This document shows, one piece after another, positions 55,427 through 64,000 of a DNA stretch of 64,000 nucleotides. A program made the position numbers and the translations under genes. Origin of the DNA: Leptospira fainei serovar Hurstbridge str. BUT 6. Lineage in GTDB: Bacteria; Spirochaetota; Leptospiria; Leptospirales; Leptospiraceae. Positions within the stretch are counted from its first letter, which is position 1. Each line of letters begins with the position of its first letter. The notes below the pieces were generated by a model, which did no database searches, had not been told where the DNA came from, and saw nothing but the letters and a program-made list of their open reading frames with translations. The stretch lies in contig NZ_AKWZ02000010.1 in assembly GCF_000306235.2 (NCBI RefSeq), forward strand, positions 1,550,001-1,614,000. Reading direction: 5' to 3'.

Positions 55427-58400
55427 TTGCAATTATCAGAAGTTTCCATTCGTAACCCGATCTTCGCGTGGATGATGATGATCGGCATTATTTTACTAGG
55501 CGCAATCGGTTTTTCCCGAATGGGGCTTTCGCAAATGCCGGACGTGGACTTCCCCATAGTAAACGTTACGTTGAATCTAGAGGGCGCCAATGCTTCGGTA
55601 ATGGAAACCGACGTGGTCGATCCGATCGAAGAAGTTTTACTTACGGTTCAGGGCGTAGTAGAAGTTCGCTCCGTATCCACCGATAACTCCGCAACAATCA
55701 CGGTCGAACTCGAATTGAAGAGGGATGTCGACGTAGCGATCCAGGAAATTCAAACGAAAATCGCTCAAGTTCAAAATAAACTGCCGGATGCCTTGGATCC
55801 ACCGATCTTGATGAAGTCCAACCCGGATGATACGCCTATCATTTGGGTTTCGCTGACTGCCGCCGGCCGAACGGACCAAGAGAAAATGATCTTCGTGAAA
55901 TCGCATCTCAAAGATAAATTCCAAGAGATATCGGGAGTCGGCGAAATCATTTTAGGCGGATACGTGGATAGGACTATCAACGTCTTCTTGGATCCGATAC
56001 GGTTGACCCGGGCGGAATTGACCGTCAATGATATTACGAATACGTTAACCGAACAGAATATAGAAGTACCTTCCGGAAGAGTGGAAAACAAAAGTTCGGA
56101 AGTTTCGTTGAGAGCGGTCGGTGACGTTCCCACGGTCGAGCAATTTTCGAATATCTTTATAAACTCACGAAGTGGGGCCGCGATGTTTCGCCCCGTCCGT
56201 CTTCGCGAAGTCGCCCATGTCGAAGACGGCTTGGATGAAATCCGAAGGATATCGCGCTTTAACGGAATTTCGGCTGTCGGATTAGGGATTAAAAAACTCA
56301 AAGGCGCTAACGCGGTTCAGGTCGGCGATTTGATCAAGAAGAAGATGCAGGAATTAAAACCGACACTTCCGAAAGGATACGATCTATCCATCGCCAATGA
56401 TAATACCACGTTTATCCGCGACTCCGTCGAGGAGCTGATCTTTACGCTGGTACTTTCCGCGCTTCTTACGGGTTTTGTCTGCAGATTGTTTTTGGGAAGT
56501 TGGAGCAGTACTTGGAACGTCCTGCTTGCAATTCCCACTTCGGTGATGGGAACTTTCTTAATATTATATTTTGCGGGATTCACGCTGAATACCTTTACGC
56601 TTCTCGGGCTTTCTCTTGCCGTAGGTATCGTCGTAGACGATGCCATTATGGTCCTAGAGAATATCAGCCGGCATCGAGAGATGGGGAAGACTTGGTTTCA
56701 AGCTGCGTTGGACGGGGCGTCTGAAATCAGATTCGCCGCGTTAGCCGCCACTCTGGCGATTATCGCGATTTTTCTTCCAGTCGCTTTCATGTCCGGAATC
56801 ATCGGTAGATATTTTCTGGAATTCGGAGTGACGGTCGCCGTTGCCGTAGCTCTTTCTTTGTTCGAAGCTTTGAGTTTTACTCCGATGAGAGCTTCTCGTT
56901 ATCGGGAACATAAACTACAAGAACACAAAAAACGAGGTGGAAAGACGGCGATACGCTTTCCCGAGCCCGTGTCCGGTCAGAATCGATTCGAGCAAACGAT
57001 CTCCAAACTTAAGATAGCGATCGCGCCGATTTCCTTCTTTAAAAAGATGGATCCGATTATCGAAAGATTCCTTCAATTTTCGGAGCGTATTTATGGTAAG
57101 GTGCTCGATTACGTAATTGCTTATCCGAAAGCGATCCTTTTCGCGGCTACACTTTTGTTCGCTCTCTCTCTTGGATTTTTACTGCTACTCAAAAAGGAAT
57201 TTATTCCTCCTCAGGATATGGGGCGCTTCATCATTCGGGCAAAGATGCCGATCGGCTCTTCCATCTACCGGACGGACGAAGCCATGAAGAAGGTGGAAGA
57301 GTATCTTCTCAAGAAACCGGAAATTTCCAAGTATATGTCCAATATAGGCGGAATGGGCGGAACGGAATCCAATGGGGCGATGTTTTTTGTTTCGGTTAAA
57401 GACATGGGGCAACGGCCGAAGAGTAAGAAGACGGGGCGAGAGGTAACTCAGAACGAAATCTTTGCGGATTTACGGAAAGATTTAAAGGCTCTGGTTCCTG
57501 AATGTAAATTTTCCGTTCAAGACTTGTCGCAAAGGGGTTTTAGTGCAGGAAGAGGATATCCTGTCGAGTTAGTTCTATCAGGACCGGACTGGGCAAATCT
57601 AGCCAAAGTCTCCGACGAAATTCGAAATCGCTTGGATCAAAGCGGAGTTCTATTGGACATAGATACGGATTACGTTTCAGGACAACCGGAAGTCCGTATT
57701 TTACCTAATAGAGAATCGGCCGCCTTGAGAGGCGTTAGCATGGCGAACATAGGAAACACGATCGGACCTCTGATGGGCGGAAAGAAAGTCAGTAGATTTA
57801 CCGAAAACGGAAGAAGTTACGATGTTCGTGTTAAGATTAACAAGGAGCAGGGAGAAAAAGCGGATATCATACCGAACATAAGCGTGCGTAACACGTATGG
57901 TGAATTCGTGCGCTTAAAAGACGTTCTGGTACTTCAAGCCACGAATACCCTAAAGAATATTACTCGCGTTAACCGGGACCGTACGATTAAAATATTCGGG
58001 AATCCTCCCGTAGCGGTCGGACAAAACAAATCGACGGAAGAATCCCTACGAATCGCAAAAGAAGTGCTTCCTGAAGGGTATTCGGTGGATGTGACAGGTT
58101 CCGCGAAGACTGCCGGAGAGTCAGCGAGTAGTCTGTTATTCGCCCTTGTTATGGGAATTGTGATGTCGTACATGATTTTAGCGAGTCAGTTCAATAGCTT
58201 AAAGCAACCGCTTTATATTTTATTAGCGATGCCTTTCAGTTTTTCCGGAGCCTTAATTGCGCTTTATATTACGAAACAATCATTCAATATGTATAGCTTT
58301 ATCGGTTTAATCATGTTACTCGGGCTTGTTAAGAAGAACTCTATCCTATTAGTCGAATTCGTAAACCATGTCCGTTCGCAAGGAAAAAGCATTGCGGAGG

Positions 58401-58639
58401 CGATTCGAGAAGGGTGCCCTGTTCGTTTGCGACCGGTGTTGATGACTTCGTTTGCGTCAATTGCGGCAGCCATCCCGCCTGCTTTAGCGCTGGGACCGGG
58501 TTCCGAGACTCGGGTGCCGATGGCGATTACCATCTTGGGGGGACTGGTTCTCTCGACTCTTATTACTTTTATCGTGGTGCCGGCCGCGTATTTTCTTATG
58601 GAAAAGGAATCGAATGATAAGTTATCCCATACTAGATAA
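55427..58639 (+). CDS. RND-family efflux permease (second system)
   Basis: A 1070-aa proton-driven exporter, TTG start with gagg six bases upstream. N-terminus SEVSIRNPIFAWMMMIGIILLGAIGFSRMGLSQMPDVDFPIV is family-typical. TM4 keeps both proton-relay aspartates (VGIVVDDAIMVLENISRH), unlike the first pump. The C-terminal GLIMLLGLVKKNSILLVEF and MTSFASIAAAIPPALALGPGSETR complete the set. The TolC gene overlaps its end. The upstream gene is divergent and is not an adaptor. It resembles multidrug (HAE) rather than heavy-metal types, but the substrate is unknown. Confidence 0.93.
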   Translation: MQLSEVSIRNPIFAWMMMIGIILLGAIGFSRMGLSQMPDVDFPIVNVTLNLEGANASVMETDVVDPIEEVLLTVQGVVEVRSVSTDNSATITVELELKRDVDVAIQEIQTKIAQVQNKLPDALDPPILMKSNPDDTPIIWVSLTAAGRTDQEKMIFVKSHLKDKFQEISGVGEIILGGYVDRTINVFLDPIRLTRAELTVNDITNTLTEQNIEVPSGRVENKSSEVSLRAVGDVPTVEQFSNIFINSRSGAAMFRPVRLREVAHVEDGLDEIRRISRFNGISAVGLGIKKLKGANAVQVGDLIKKKMQELKPTLPKGYDLSIANDNTTFIRDSVEELIFTLVLSALLTGFVCRLFLGSWSSTWNVLLAIPTSVMGTFLILYFAGFTLNTFTLLGLSLAVGIVVDDAIMVLENISRHREMGKTWFQAALDGASEIRFAALAATLAIIAIFLPVAFMSGIIGRYFLEFGVTVAVAVALSLFEALSFTPMRASRYREHKLQEHKKRGGKTAIRFPEPVSGQNRFEQTISKLKIAIAPISFFKKMDPIIERFLQFSERIYGKVLDYVIAYPKAILFAATLLFALSLGFLLLLKKEFIPPQDMGRFIIRAKMPIGSSIYRTDEAMKKVEEYLLKKPEISKYMSNIGGMGGTESNGAMFFVSVKDMGQRPKSKKTGREVTQNEIFADLRKDLKALVPECKFSVQDLSQRGFSAGRGYPVELVLSGPDWANLAKVSDEIRNRLDQSGVLLDIDTDYVSGQPEVRILPNRESAALRGVSMANIGNTIGPLMGGKKVSRFTENGRSYDVRVKINKEQGEKADIIPNISVRNTYGEFVRLKDVLVLQATNTLKNITRVNRDRTIKIFGNPPVAVGQNKSTEESLRIAKEVLPEGYSVDVTGSAKTAGESASSLLFALVMGIVMSYMILASQFNSLKQPLYILLAMPFSFSGALIALYITKQSFNMYSFIGLIMLLGLVKKNSILLVEFVNHVRSQGKSIAEAIREGCPVRLRPVLMTSFASIAAAIPPALALGPGSETRVPMAITILGGLVLSTLITFIVVPAAYFLMEKESNDKLSHTR

Positions 58640-60155
58640 AAAAAATCTTTTTTTTCTCGCTGTCTGTATATGCTTCATTCTTCATTTTTTTGTTTCTTGC
58701 GCCTCCTCGACTTCGCTAACTTCGGATGAAGTCAAACTAAAGGACGGCATTGTCGAAGATAATTTAAAGCAAGTGACCGGAGTCACGACTCAGGATGTGG
58801 AAAGGGCGTCGTCACGTTATGCGGTCTCTCTGGAAGATTTATACATTCTCGCCGTAGAGAGGACGGAACGGATTGCTCTTAGAAACGAAACCGTTGAACA
58901 GGCGGAAGCTCAAAAATGGGCGCAATTCGCGGGCTTTCTTCCCACTTTATCGTACGTGTATAACAAATTTTATACGACGCCGCCAGTCCACCCGACTCCG
59001 ACTGCTTCCTTGGCTCAGCAAATCTCGGCGGATAATCAGTTGCAAGCCAATCTGGACAAGTACGGTCCCGGCGCATTGCTAATCCCGTCCTCTTCGGGCG
59101 GTTCTACTACCACGATCTCTCCGACCGCGACGGCAGGTTCTCGTATTCTATTGAGTGTTCCGATCAACACGATGGTCACTTCGTTTTTAAGTTTTAAATC
59201 GGCAAAGTTCACCACCGAGCAGAGAAGATTGGAAGCGAAACATGAAGCCGGTAGAATGTATCTGGAATTAGCTCAAGCATATTTTAATTTTCTAATGTTG
59301 GAGGAGAACTTGCGCTTCGCGCAGCAAACTTTCGATCTGACATTGGAGGACGTGCAGGAACGGAGGAGACTTTATTCCTTAGGTAGAATTATGAGGTCCG
59401 AGCTTCTTTCGGCGGAAACCAGATTATCGAATGCGGAAGCTTCGCTCGGAGACACTAAATTTCAATTGGAGCAGGTGCGGATCACATTGTTTACCATGGC
59501 CGGGAGCGAGCCGACTCTTAAAGTCGCCGGATACCAAGGTAATAATCTGCCCGACGCTCCGGTAGATCGGGAACCGGAAGAATTTCTAACGAAGCGGTTC
59601 GACGTTCTTGCTTCGGACAAAAGCCTCAAAGCGAGCGAATGGAATAAATCGGTTGCATTGACGAACGTATATTTACCTACAATTGCGTTTAACAATTATT
59701 ATTCTTTTCCGACTCCCGGAACGACCTACAATAAGGATATCGTTACTCAATTCCAAGTCACGGTTCCGCTCACCCCTTTTGCACAGCTTGAGAACTATCG
59801 AGCCGCGGATTCCCAGCGGAAACAGGCAAAACTTACCGTGTCTCAAACTAGAAGGACCGCGTCTCAAGAGATTAGGAATGCGTTCGAGGGATATAAGAAT
59901 TCGCGGAGGCTTCTTACCATATATGAAAAAGCATATAATTTAGCCCAGGAAACCGCTCAATCACAGGTCGCGAGTTATCGGACGGGAAGAACGAGCCGGA
60001 TCGAATCGATTACGGCAAGACTTTCGGCCTTAACTTCCGAAATGACTTACCGCAGGATGTTGCATCAGCATAATTTGAATCGAATCGTCGTCGGGGTCAC
60101 AACCGGTGAAATACCCCGTCTCCCGACGGAAAAAAAAGAAAGTAAAGAAGATTAA
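58614..60155 (+). CDS. TolC-family outer membrane efflux lipoprotein
   Basis: A 513-aa outer-membrane channel protein. N-terminus ends with a lipobox, FILHFFVSCAS (Cys29), so it should be an acylated TolC of the OprM kind. Two OEP repeats: AGRMYLELAQAYFNFLMLEENLRFAQQTFDLTLEDVQERRRLYSLGRIMRSELLSAETRLSNAEASL, and LTPFAQLENYRAADSQRKQAKL near residue 380. The ATG overlaps the RND gene by 26 bp, coupling translation. It is the outer-membrane partner of the second pump. Confidence 0.88.
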   Translation: MISYPILDKKNLFFLAVCICFILHFFVSCASSTSLTSDEVKLKDGIVEDNLKQVTGVTTQDVERASSRYAVSLEDLYILAVERTERIALRNETVEQAEAQKWAQFAGFLPTLSYVYNKFYTTPPVHPTPTASLAQQISADNQLQANLDKYGPGALLIPSSSGGSTTTISPTATAGSRILLSVPINTMVTSFLSFKSAKFTTEQRRLEAKHEAGRMYLELAQAYFNFLMLEENLRFAQQTFDLTLEDVQERRRLYSLGRIMRSELLSAETRLSNAEASLGDTKFQLEQVRITLFTMAGSEPTLKVAGYQGNNLPDAPVDREPEEFLTKRFDVLASDKSLKASEWNKSVALTNVYLPTIAFNNYYSFPTPGTTYNKDIVTQFQVTVPLTPFAQLENYRAADSQRKQAKLTVSQTRRTASQEIRNAFEGYKNSRRLLTIYEKAYNLAQETAQSQVASYRTGRTSRIESITARLSALTSEMTYRRMLHQHNLNRIVVGVTTGEIPRLPTEKKESKED

Positions 60156-60267
60156 AGAAATTTAATACGAATTTTTTGTCTTCTGTCGAACTACCGCCGA
60201 TTTTACTCCGAGTTAGTGACGAATCGTTTTTTTCGGAATAAAACCGACAGCAGCGCAATGCAAGAAC

Positions 60268-60304
60268 GGGATCACCGATAGGTTGTTACGCTGCCGATGA
60301 TCCC
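60268..60304. terminator. Hairpin between convergent TolC and acyl-CoA dehydrogenase genes
   Basis: gggatca (60268-60274) pairs with tgatccc (60298-60304), extended by cg/cg across one mismatch. It lies in the 159-bp gap between convergent genes. No strong T-run follows on either strand, so termination is only inferred from position. Confidence 0.4.
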
Positions 60305-60314
60305 ATGAAAGGAC

Positions 60315-62075
60315 TTAAACGGCGACTGCCTGACGAGAAGCTCTCTCTAGTTTGAATAAATTTCCTTCGGCAATTGCTAAGGAATCTATATTATAGGCTT
60401 TGGATGCTTCTTCCCGTTTTTTCTTGGAATCTCCGTTTGATTTTAGGAGAGATTTTTCCAAAAGAAGTCCGCATACCAGTCGAGCTGCGTTCTCTACCGT
60501 TTCGAAAGCTAACGTATCTTTCACCTGACTGTCTGTGATCGCTTTGAATTTCTGAACGGTGGTTTCCACATATTCCCAAAGTTTTTTCAAATCTTCGGAC
60601 GGTTTAAAACTAGCCAGTTCGGTTTCAATATATTGACGAAGACTTCCTGTCGGAGACATCCCGGAAACTACTCCTCCGATTGCGGCTACGATTTGCAATT
60701 GGGTGGTTCCTTCATAGATGGTCGTAATACGACTGTCTCTATATATACGAGCTACGTCGTAATCTTCGGTATATCCGCTTCCTCCATGAATTTGTAAAGC
60801 TTCGGAAGCGATGGAAACACAACCTTCGGAAGCATAATACTTGCTCATAGGGGTGAATAAATCCGCAAGTTTTTCCCAGCGGCGGATGGTTTCATCCTGG
60901 CTTACATCGCGCTCGCTTTTTCCTTCTTCCTTTATCATTCGCTCTTTACGCCAATGATAAAGTTCGATGGCTCTACCCGTTTCGGAGATTAAGCAACGAG
61001 TGGCTAGAATTTCACGTTCCATCCTATCCAACATTTTTTTCACTGCCGGGATCTGGCGTATCGGCTTCCCGAATTGAATCCTTTCGGATGCGTATTTATC
61101 CGCTTCGAAATACGCCGCGGTCGCAATTCCAAGGGATTGAGTGGCGATCGTTAAACGAGCGGCATTCATCATTCCCATCGAGTATTTCACGAGACCATAA
61201 CCGGTTTTTCCGATCAGTAGACCGGGGGCATTTTCGAACACGACTTCGCAAGTGGGAGAACAATGTAATCCCATCTTATGCTCGACCCCTGCGATATGAA
61301 CGTCCTTGCCTTGAACCAAAAAGAAAGATAGCCCTCGTGCCCCGCTTTCGGGAGAACCGGTTCTCGCTAACGTTAAGATCACGGAAGGCGAATCTATATA
61401 ACCGCATGCATGAGTGATAAATCGCTTCGCTCCGGTAATTTTCCATGTTCCGTCGGGAGCTTGAACCGCTTTTGTCTGAACGTTCGGAAGATCGGATCCG
61501 TAGTTGGGTTCCGTCAACGCCATCGCCGCACTGAATTCTCCCGCGGCAATTTTAGGAAGCCATTCTTTGCACATTTCTTCCGATGCGAATCTTTCCATAA
61601 TTTCTACGATGTTTATGTTTCCGTACGCTAAGCAAAATGCGGCATCGGCTCGCGCTGCGATTTCGCACATCATAGATTGAACCATTACCGGTAAACCGAG
61701 TCCGCCGTATTTGCGACTGATCGATATCGGCATCAATCCGGAGTCCTTTAGAGTTTTGTAACATTCTTCTTGGGCTTTCGGGAATGTTACTTTACCGTTT
61801 TCGTATTTTAGTCCGATCTGGTCCATTTCCTTGCTACGAGGCGCTACGAAATCTCCCATCATTTCACCTAACGATTCGAGAATGGAATGATAGTATTCCT
61901 TAGCTTCCTCTACGCTAGACGGCGCATAAGCATAACGTTCGTCGCCGGTTTCCTTGAACTTGGCTGCATCACCGAAATTACCTTCATAGGCGAGTATCGC
62001 CTCTTCCCAATCAATAAGAGTATCAAAATGCAATAATAGATCTTCATTATCTTGGAAATAGTTTCCTTGAATCAT
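60315..62075 (-). CDS. Acyl-CoA dehydrogenase family protein with C-terminal extension
   Basis: A 586-aa FAD enzyme that oxidises acyl-CoA to enoyl-CoA. Core motifs: SAAMALTEPNYGSDLPNVQTKA, ITGAKRFITHACGYIDSPSVILTLARTG, and CVSIASEALQIHGGSGYTEDYDVARIYRDSRITTIYEGTTQLQ with the catalytic Glu in the YEGT region. About 150 residues follow the normal end, the long class with the extra C-terminal domain seen in many proteobacterial and spirochaetal paralogues. Chain-length specificity cannot be read. It is monocistronic. Confidence 0.92.
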   Translation of the reverse strand: MIQGNYFQDNEDLLLHFDTLIDWEEAILAYEGNFGDAAKFKETGDERYAYAPSSVEEAKEYYHSILESLGEMMGDFVAPRSKEMDQIGLKYENGKVTFPKAQEECYKTLKDSGLMPISISRKYGGLGLPVMVQSMMCEIAARADAAFCLAYGNINIVEIMERFASEEMCKEWLPKIAAGEFSAAMALTEPNYGSDLPNVQTKAVQAPDGTWKITGAKRFITHACGYIDSPSVILTLARTGSPESGARGLSFFLVQGKDVHIAGVEHKMGLHCSPTCEVVFENAPGLLIGKTGYGLVKYSMGMMNAARLTIATQSLGIATAAYFEADKYASERIQFGKPIRQIPAVKKMLDRMEREILATRCLISETGRAIELYHWRKERMIKEEGKSERDVSQDETIRRWEKLADLFTPMSKYYASEGCVSIASEALQIHGGSGYTEDYDVARIYRDSRITTIYEGTTQLQIVAAIGGVVSGMSPTGSLRQYIETELASFKPSEDLKKLWEYVETTVQKFKAITDSQVKDTLAFETVENAARLVCGLLLEKSLLKSNGDSKKKREEASKAYNIDSLAIAEGNLFKLERASRQAVAV

Positions 62076-62324
62076 CGCGTTTCCTCCGCAGAACTTTGAA
62101 GGTAAGGTTTACTCTCTTAGGAGGGTGTTGTCAAGCTGTACCCGCTTTTCCGAATGGATCTAAGTTTTCCGAACGGGTGTTCTCTATATTGCTTTGATGT
62201 TATAACTTCGATTCGAACTAAAGAATCTAAAATCATTTGATAATCGAACTTTTAGGGAATTTTCATCCAATTCGAACGTAACCTTTTTAAATCCCGTCGA
62301 AGTGTATAGCGGGAGAAAAAAGCC

Positions 62325-62831
62325 ATGAATAAGCCTGTATTTCTTCTTTGCATAATACCCCTATGGGCAGCTATGCTAAGTGGAACCTGCTCTCCGAGTT
62401 ACGGAGAACCGAAGGAAAAGTCGAAGGGAAATAAGATGAGCTACGAAGTGCAGAAATCCGAAGAAGAATGGAAAAAGGTCCTCACTTCCGACCAGTACCG
62501 GATACTGCGGGAAAAGGGAACCGAAAGGGCGTTTACCGGAGAATATTATTATAATAAAGAAAAAGGAAAGTATCTATGCGCGGCCTGCGGAGCGGAACTT
62601 TTCAATTCGGATACGAAGTACGAGTCAGGTAGCGGATGGCCTTCCTTTTATAAACCGGCAACGGAAAAAGGGGTCGTATCGGAAACGGATACTAGCCATG
62701 GAATGACTCGGACGGAAGTCCATTGCGCTCGTTGCGGAGGACATTTAGGCCATGTCTTTCCGGACGGACCAGCTCCTACAGGATTACGTTATTGTATCAA
62801 TTCTGCATCTCTAAAGTTCAAAAAAGAGTAG
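62325..62831 (+). CDS. msrB: Exported peptide-methionine (R)-S-oxide reductase
   Basis: A 168-aa MsrB that repairs methionine-R-sulfoxide. Zinc ligands are C85/C88 (CAACG) and C134/C137 (CARCG); the catalytic cysteine is C157 in LRYCINS. The N-terminus has an export signal with a possible lipobox (LSGTC, Cys22), so the enzyme probably acts in the periplasm or on the outer membrane, unlike the usual cytosolic MsrB. A second internal Met at 38 (MSYEVQ) would give a cytosolic form. Both are plausible. Confidence 0.93.
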   Translation: MNKPVFLLCIIPLWAAMLSGTCSPSYGEPKEKSKGNKMSYEVQKSEEEWKKVLTSDQYRILREKGTERAFTGEYYYNKEKGKYLCAACGAELFNSDTKYESGSGWPSFYKPATEKGVVSETDTSHGMTRTEVHCARCGGHLGHVFPDGPAPTGLRYCINSASLKFKKE

Positions 62832-63032
62832 TAGAACTTTCTTCATTTTCCGAGGAGTAGTCGAGTCTTGGCGCTCCTTCTTTTAAGCGTTTAGAAAGTG
62901 AATTTGCTTTTGCTTCGTCCTGCCTTTGATCCGAGCTAAACGGGGAGGATTTACGATAAAATTCTGTTTGCGCAGGAGAGGAACTCGAAGAACCTTCACA
63001 TCGGAGCGTCCGCAAAATTCGGATTCAGCCTC

Positions 63033-63935
63033 ATGAAGAAAGATCATTTAACTTATTTTCCCGAAAATCGTTCCGTTCGTCCCGTCATCGTTCAGCATCT
63101 CGCCGAATTCTATTATAACTTCTATTATTTGGTCAGCAATATTATCGGAATTTTTGTGACGCTACCGGATCATACGGATGGTCACAAACGTCCTATCGTG
63201 CTGGTCACCGGATTTTTGGGACGTAATATTACTTGGAAAGCGATGCGAGATCGTTTGGTATCGCTGGGACATCCTGTTTATGCTGTCCCGCTCGGTTTTC
63301 AAACCGGAGATATTCGCAAGAAGAGTAAATTATTAGAGAATTTCATTTTAGAAAAGGGAATCAAGGATTGCTATATAGTCGGGCATTCCATGGGCGGTCT
63401 GATTGCGGCAGGACTGAGTTACAAAGGAAGAGACAGGGTTCGTAAAATCTTTACGATGGGTTCTCCTTTGCACGGAACGTACATGGCATACACTGCGCCT
63501 ATCTTTCCATGTACTTGGCAAATGATGCCTGGATCAAAACTGGTTCGAGAAGTCGTAGAGACATACTCTACATTTCATAATGTCCAAGCGATTTTTACCC
63601 GGGGTGATTTTATCGTTCGCCCCTGGCAAAGCGCTCGGCTGGGGCATTTTGACGACGTGGAAATTCCCGAATACGGCCATTTGAATCTATATCTCGGACC
63701 TTTGGGAATCGAATGTTTGAGTTCCTTGATTACGTCGGAAGAAAAGAAAGATCCGCTTCCGATTAAACCTAAATCCGCTAAACAGGATGCAGATGGCGTG
63801 ATTCCTGCGACTGCAAAAAAAGTTAAATCTAGAAAAGTCGCGACCGCTAAAAAGAAAGCTGCGCCGAAAAAGACAAGCTCTCCGAAAAAGAAAGCAGTGG
63901 GAAAAAAATCGACTAAGCCTAAGAAGAAGCGATAA
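63033..63935 (+). CDS. Lipase-like alpha/beta hydrolase with histone-like lysine tail
   Basis: A 300-aa hydrolase. Nucleophile elbow [14 protein letters not shown] (about 116-129), a lipase-like oxyanion strand [35 protein letters not shown] after the nucleophile, catalytic Asp region in [10 protein letters not shown] and His in [11 protein letters not shown]. Resembles class-2-type lipases/esterases. The last 50 or so residues are Lys/Ala/Ser/Pro-rich ([18 protein letters not shown], then [11 protein letters not shown]), unlike any lipase and similar to histone H1-like tails. The tail may bind nucleic acid, acidic lipid or LPS. Confidence 0.82.
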   Translation: MKKDHLTYFPENRSVRPVIVQHLAEFYYNFYYLVSNIIGIFVTLPDHTDGHKRPIVLVTGFLGRNITWKAMRDRLVSLGHPVYAVPLGFQTGDIRKKSKLLENFILEKGIKDCYIVGHSMGGLIAAGLSYKGRDRVRKIFTMGSPLHGTYMAYTAPIFPCTWQMMPGSKLVREVVETYSTFHNVQAIFTRGDFIVRPWQSARLGHFDDVEIPEYGHLNLYLGPLGIECLSSLITSEEKKDPLPIKPKSAKQDADGVIPATAKKVKSRKVATAKKKAAPKKTSSPKKKAVGKKSTKPKKKR

Positions 63936-63943
63936 GGAATCAT

Positions 63944-63972
63944 ATTCGATAAAAATCGAATTCTTATCGAAT
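63944..63972 (+). terminator. Hairpin downstream of the lipase-like gene
   Basis: attcgataa (63944-63952) pairs perfectly with ttatcgaat (63964-63972), with an alternative inner pairing ttcgat/atcgaa around aaaa. It begins nine bases after the stop. Termination is likely by position; a clear T-run is lacking. Confidence 0.5.
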
Positions 63973-64000
63973 CGTGTATTCTTCGAAGATTTCACGCAAT

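Noticed and set aside
63575..63995. Antisense frames opposite the lysine-rich tail (122 and 102 aa)
   Set aside because: Phe/Leu-rich artefacts produced by reading the AAG/AAA-rich tail on the other strand.
1..64000. tRNA, rRNA, CRISPR, IS or prophage features
   Set aside because: Looked for clover-leaf genes, spaced direct repeats, transposase or phage genes and found none that I can support.

Overview
The window looks like chromosomal DNA of a spirochaete of the genus Leptospira, probably one of the 'intermediate' (P2) or related species. This is judged from family content, not from a database search. The evidence is: 7TM-DISM/SpoIIE-type sensors, a spiro-SPASM-like protein beside an SpsF/PseG-like fusion, lipoproteins with relaxed spirochaetal lipoboxes, adaptor-less RND/TolC pairs, a SurA-like parvulin, and moderate-GC AT-leaning intergenic DNA. 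I see no rRNA, tRNA, CRISPR array, insertion sequence or prophage; gene density is high and ordinary for a core chromosome.

Layout. 1-8.1 kb: a lipocalin/CrtC-like gene cut by the left edge, an acidic unknown, a Tet-type MFS exporter, a 7TM-SpoIIE phosphatase, KTSC and DinB proteins, a glycerol channel and a polytopic membrane protein. 8.1-9.3 kb: a MarR regulator and a DUF4442 thioesterase-like gene, divergent from that membrane protein across three operator-like palindromes. 9.4-16.5 kb: a minus-strand run of small exported protein, RND pump, TolC, lipoprotein and porin, with no membrane-fusion protein. 16.8-25.6 kb: a 7TM-AraC membrane regulator, HdeD, a methyltransferase, a PAS-GGDEF cyclase, a WYL regulator with a large palindromic operator, hydrolases, YdeI, a NIT2-like amidase and an acidic unknown with a terminator inside its reading frame. 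25.6-36 kb: a DegT aminotransferase, adenosine deaminase, TEX264-like protein, prfB (no frameshift), purD, valS, and a TetR-DUF1801 pair under a long perfect inverted repeat.

37-43 kb: an apparent operon lysC - SurA-like parvulin - spiro-SPASM protein - SpsF/PseG fusion. The SPASM protein has a radical-SAM-like layout but no CxxxCxxC cluster motif. This is the best candidate for an under-described system, possibly in surface glycan or nonulosonate-type activation. 43-50 kb: a sodium/solute symporter that seems to start at ATT, an SRPBCC protein, a 7TM-SpoIIE-TPR phosphatase, a BASS transporter and a Tll0287-like haem protein. 50-55.3 kb: yebC-ruvC, cfa, and birA-coaX-ParB-like. 55.4-64 kb: a second RND-TolC pair, again without an adaptor, an acyl-CoA dehydrogenase, an exported MsrB and a lipase-like hydrolase with a histone-like lysine tail.

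The window mixes housekeeping (valS, prfB, purD, ruvC, lysC, coaX, birA) with envelope transport and signalling. Several regulators (MarR, WYL, TetR) have clear nearby palindromes that suggest autoregulation and control of adjacent genes.
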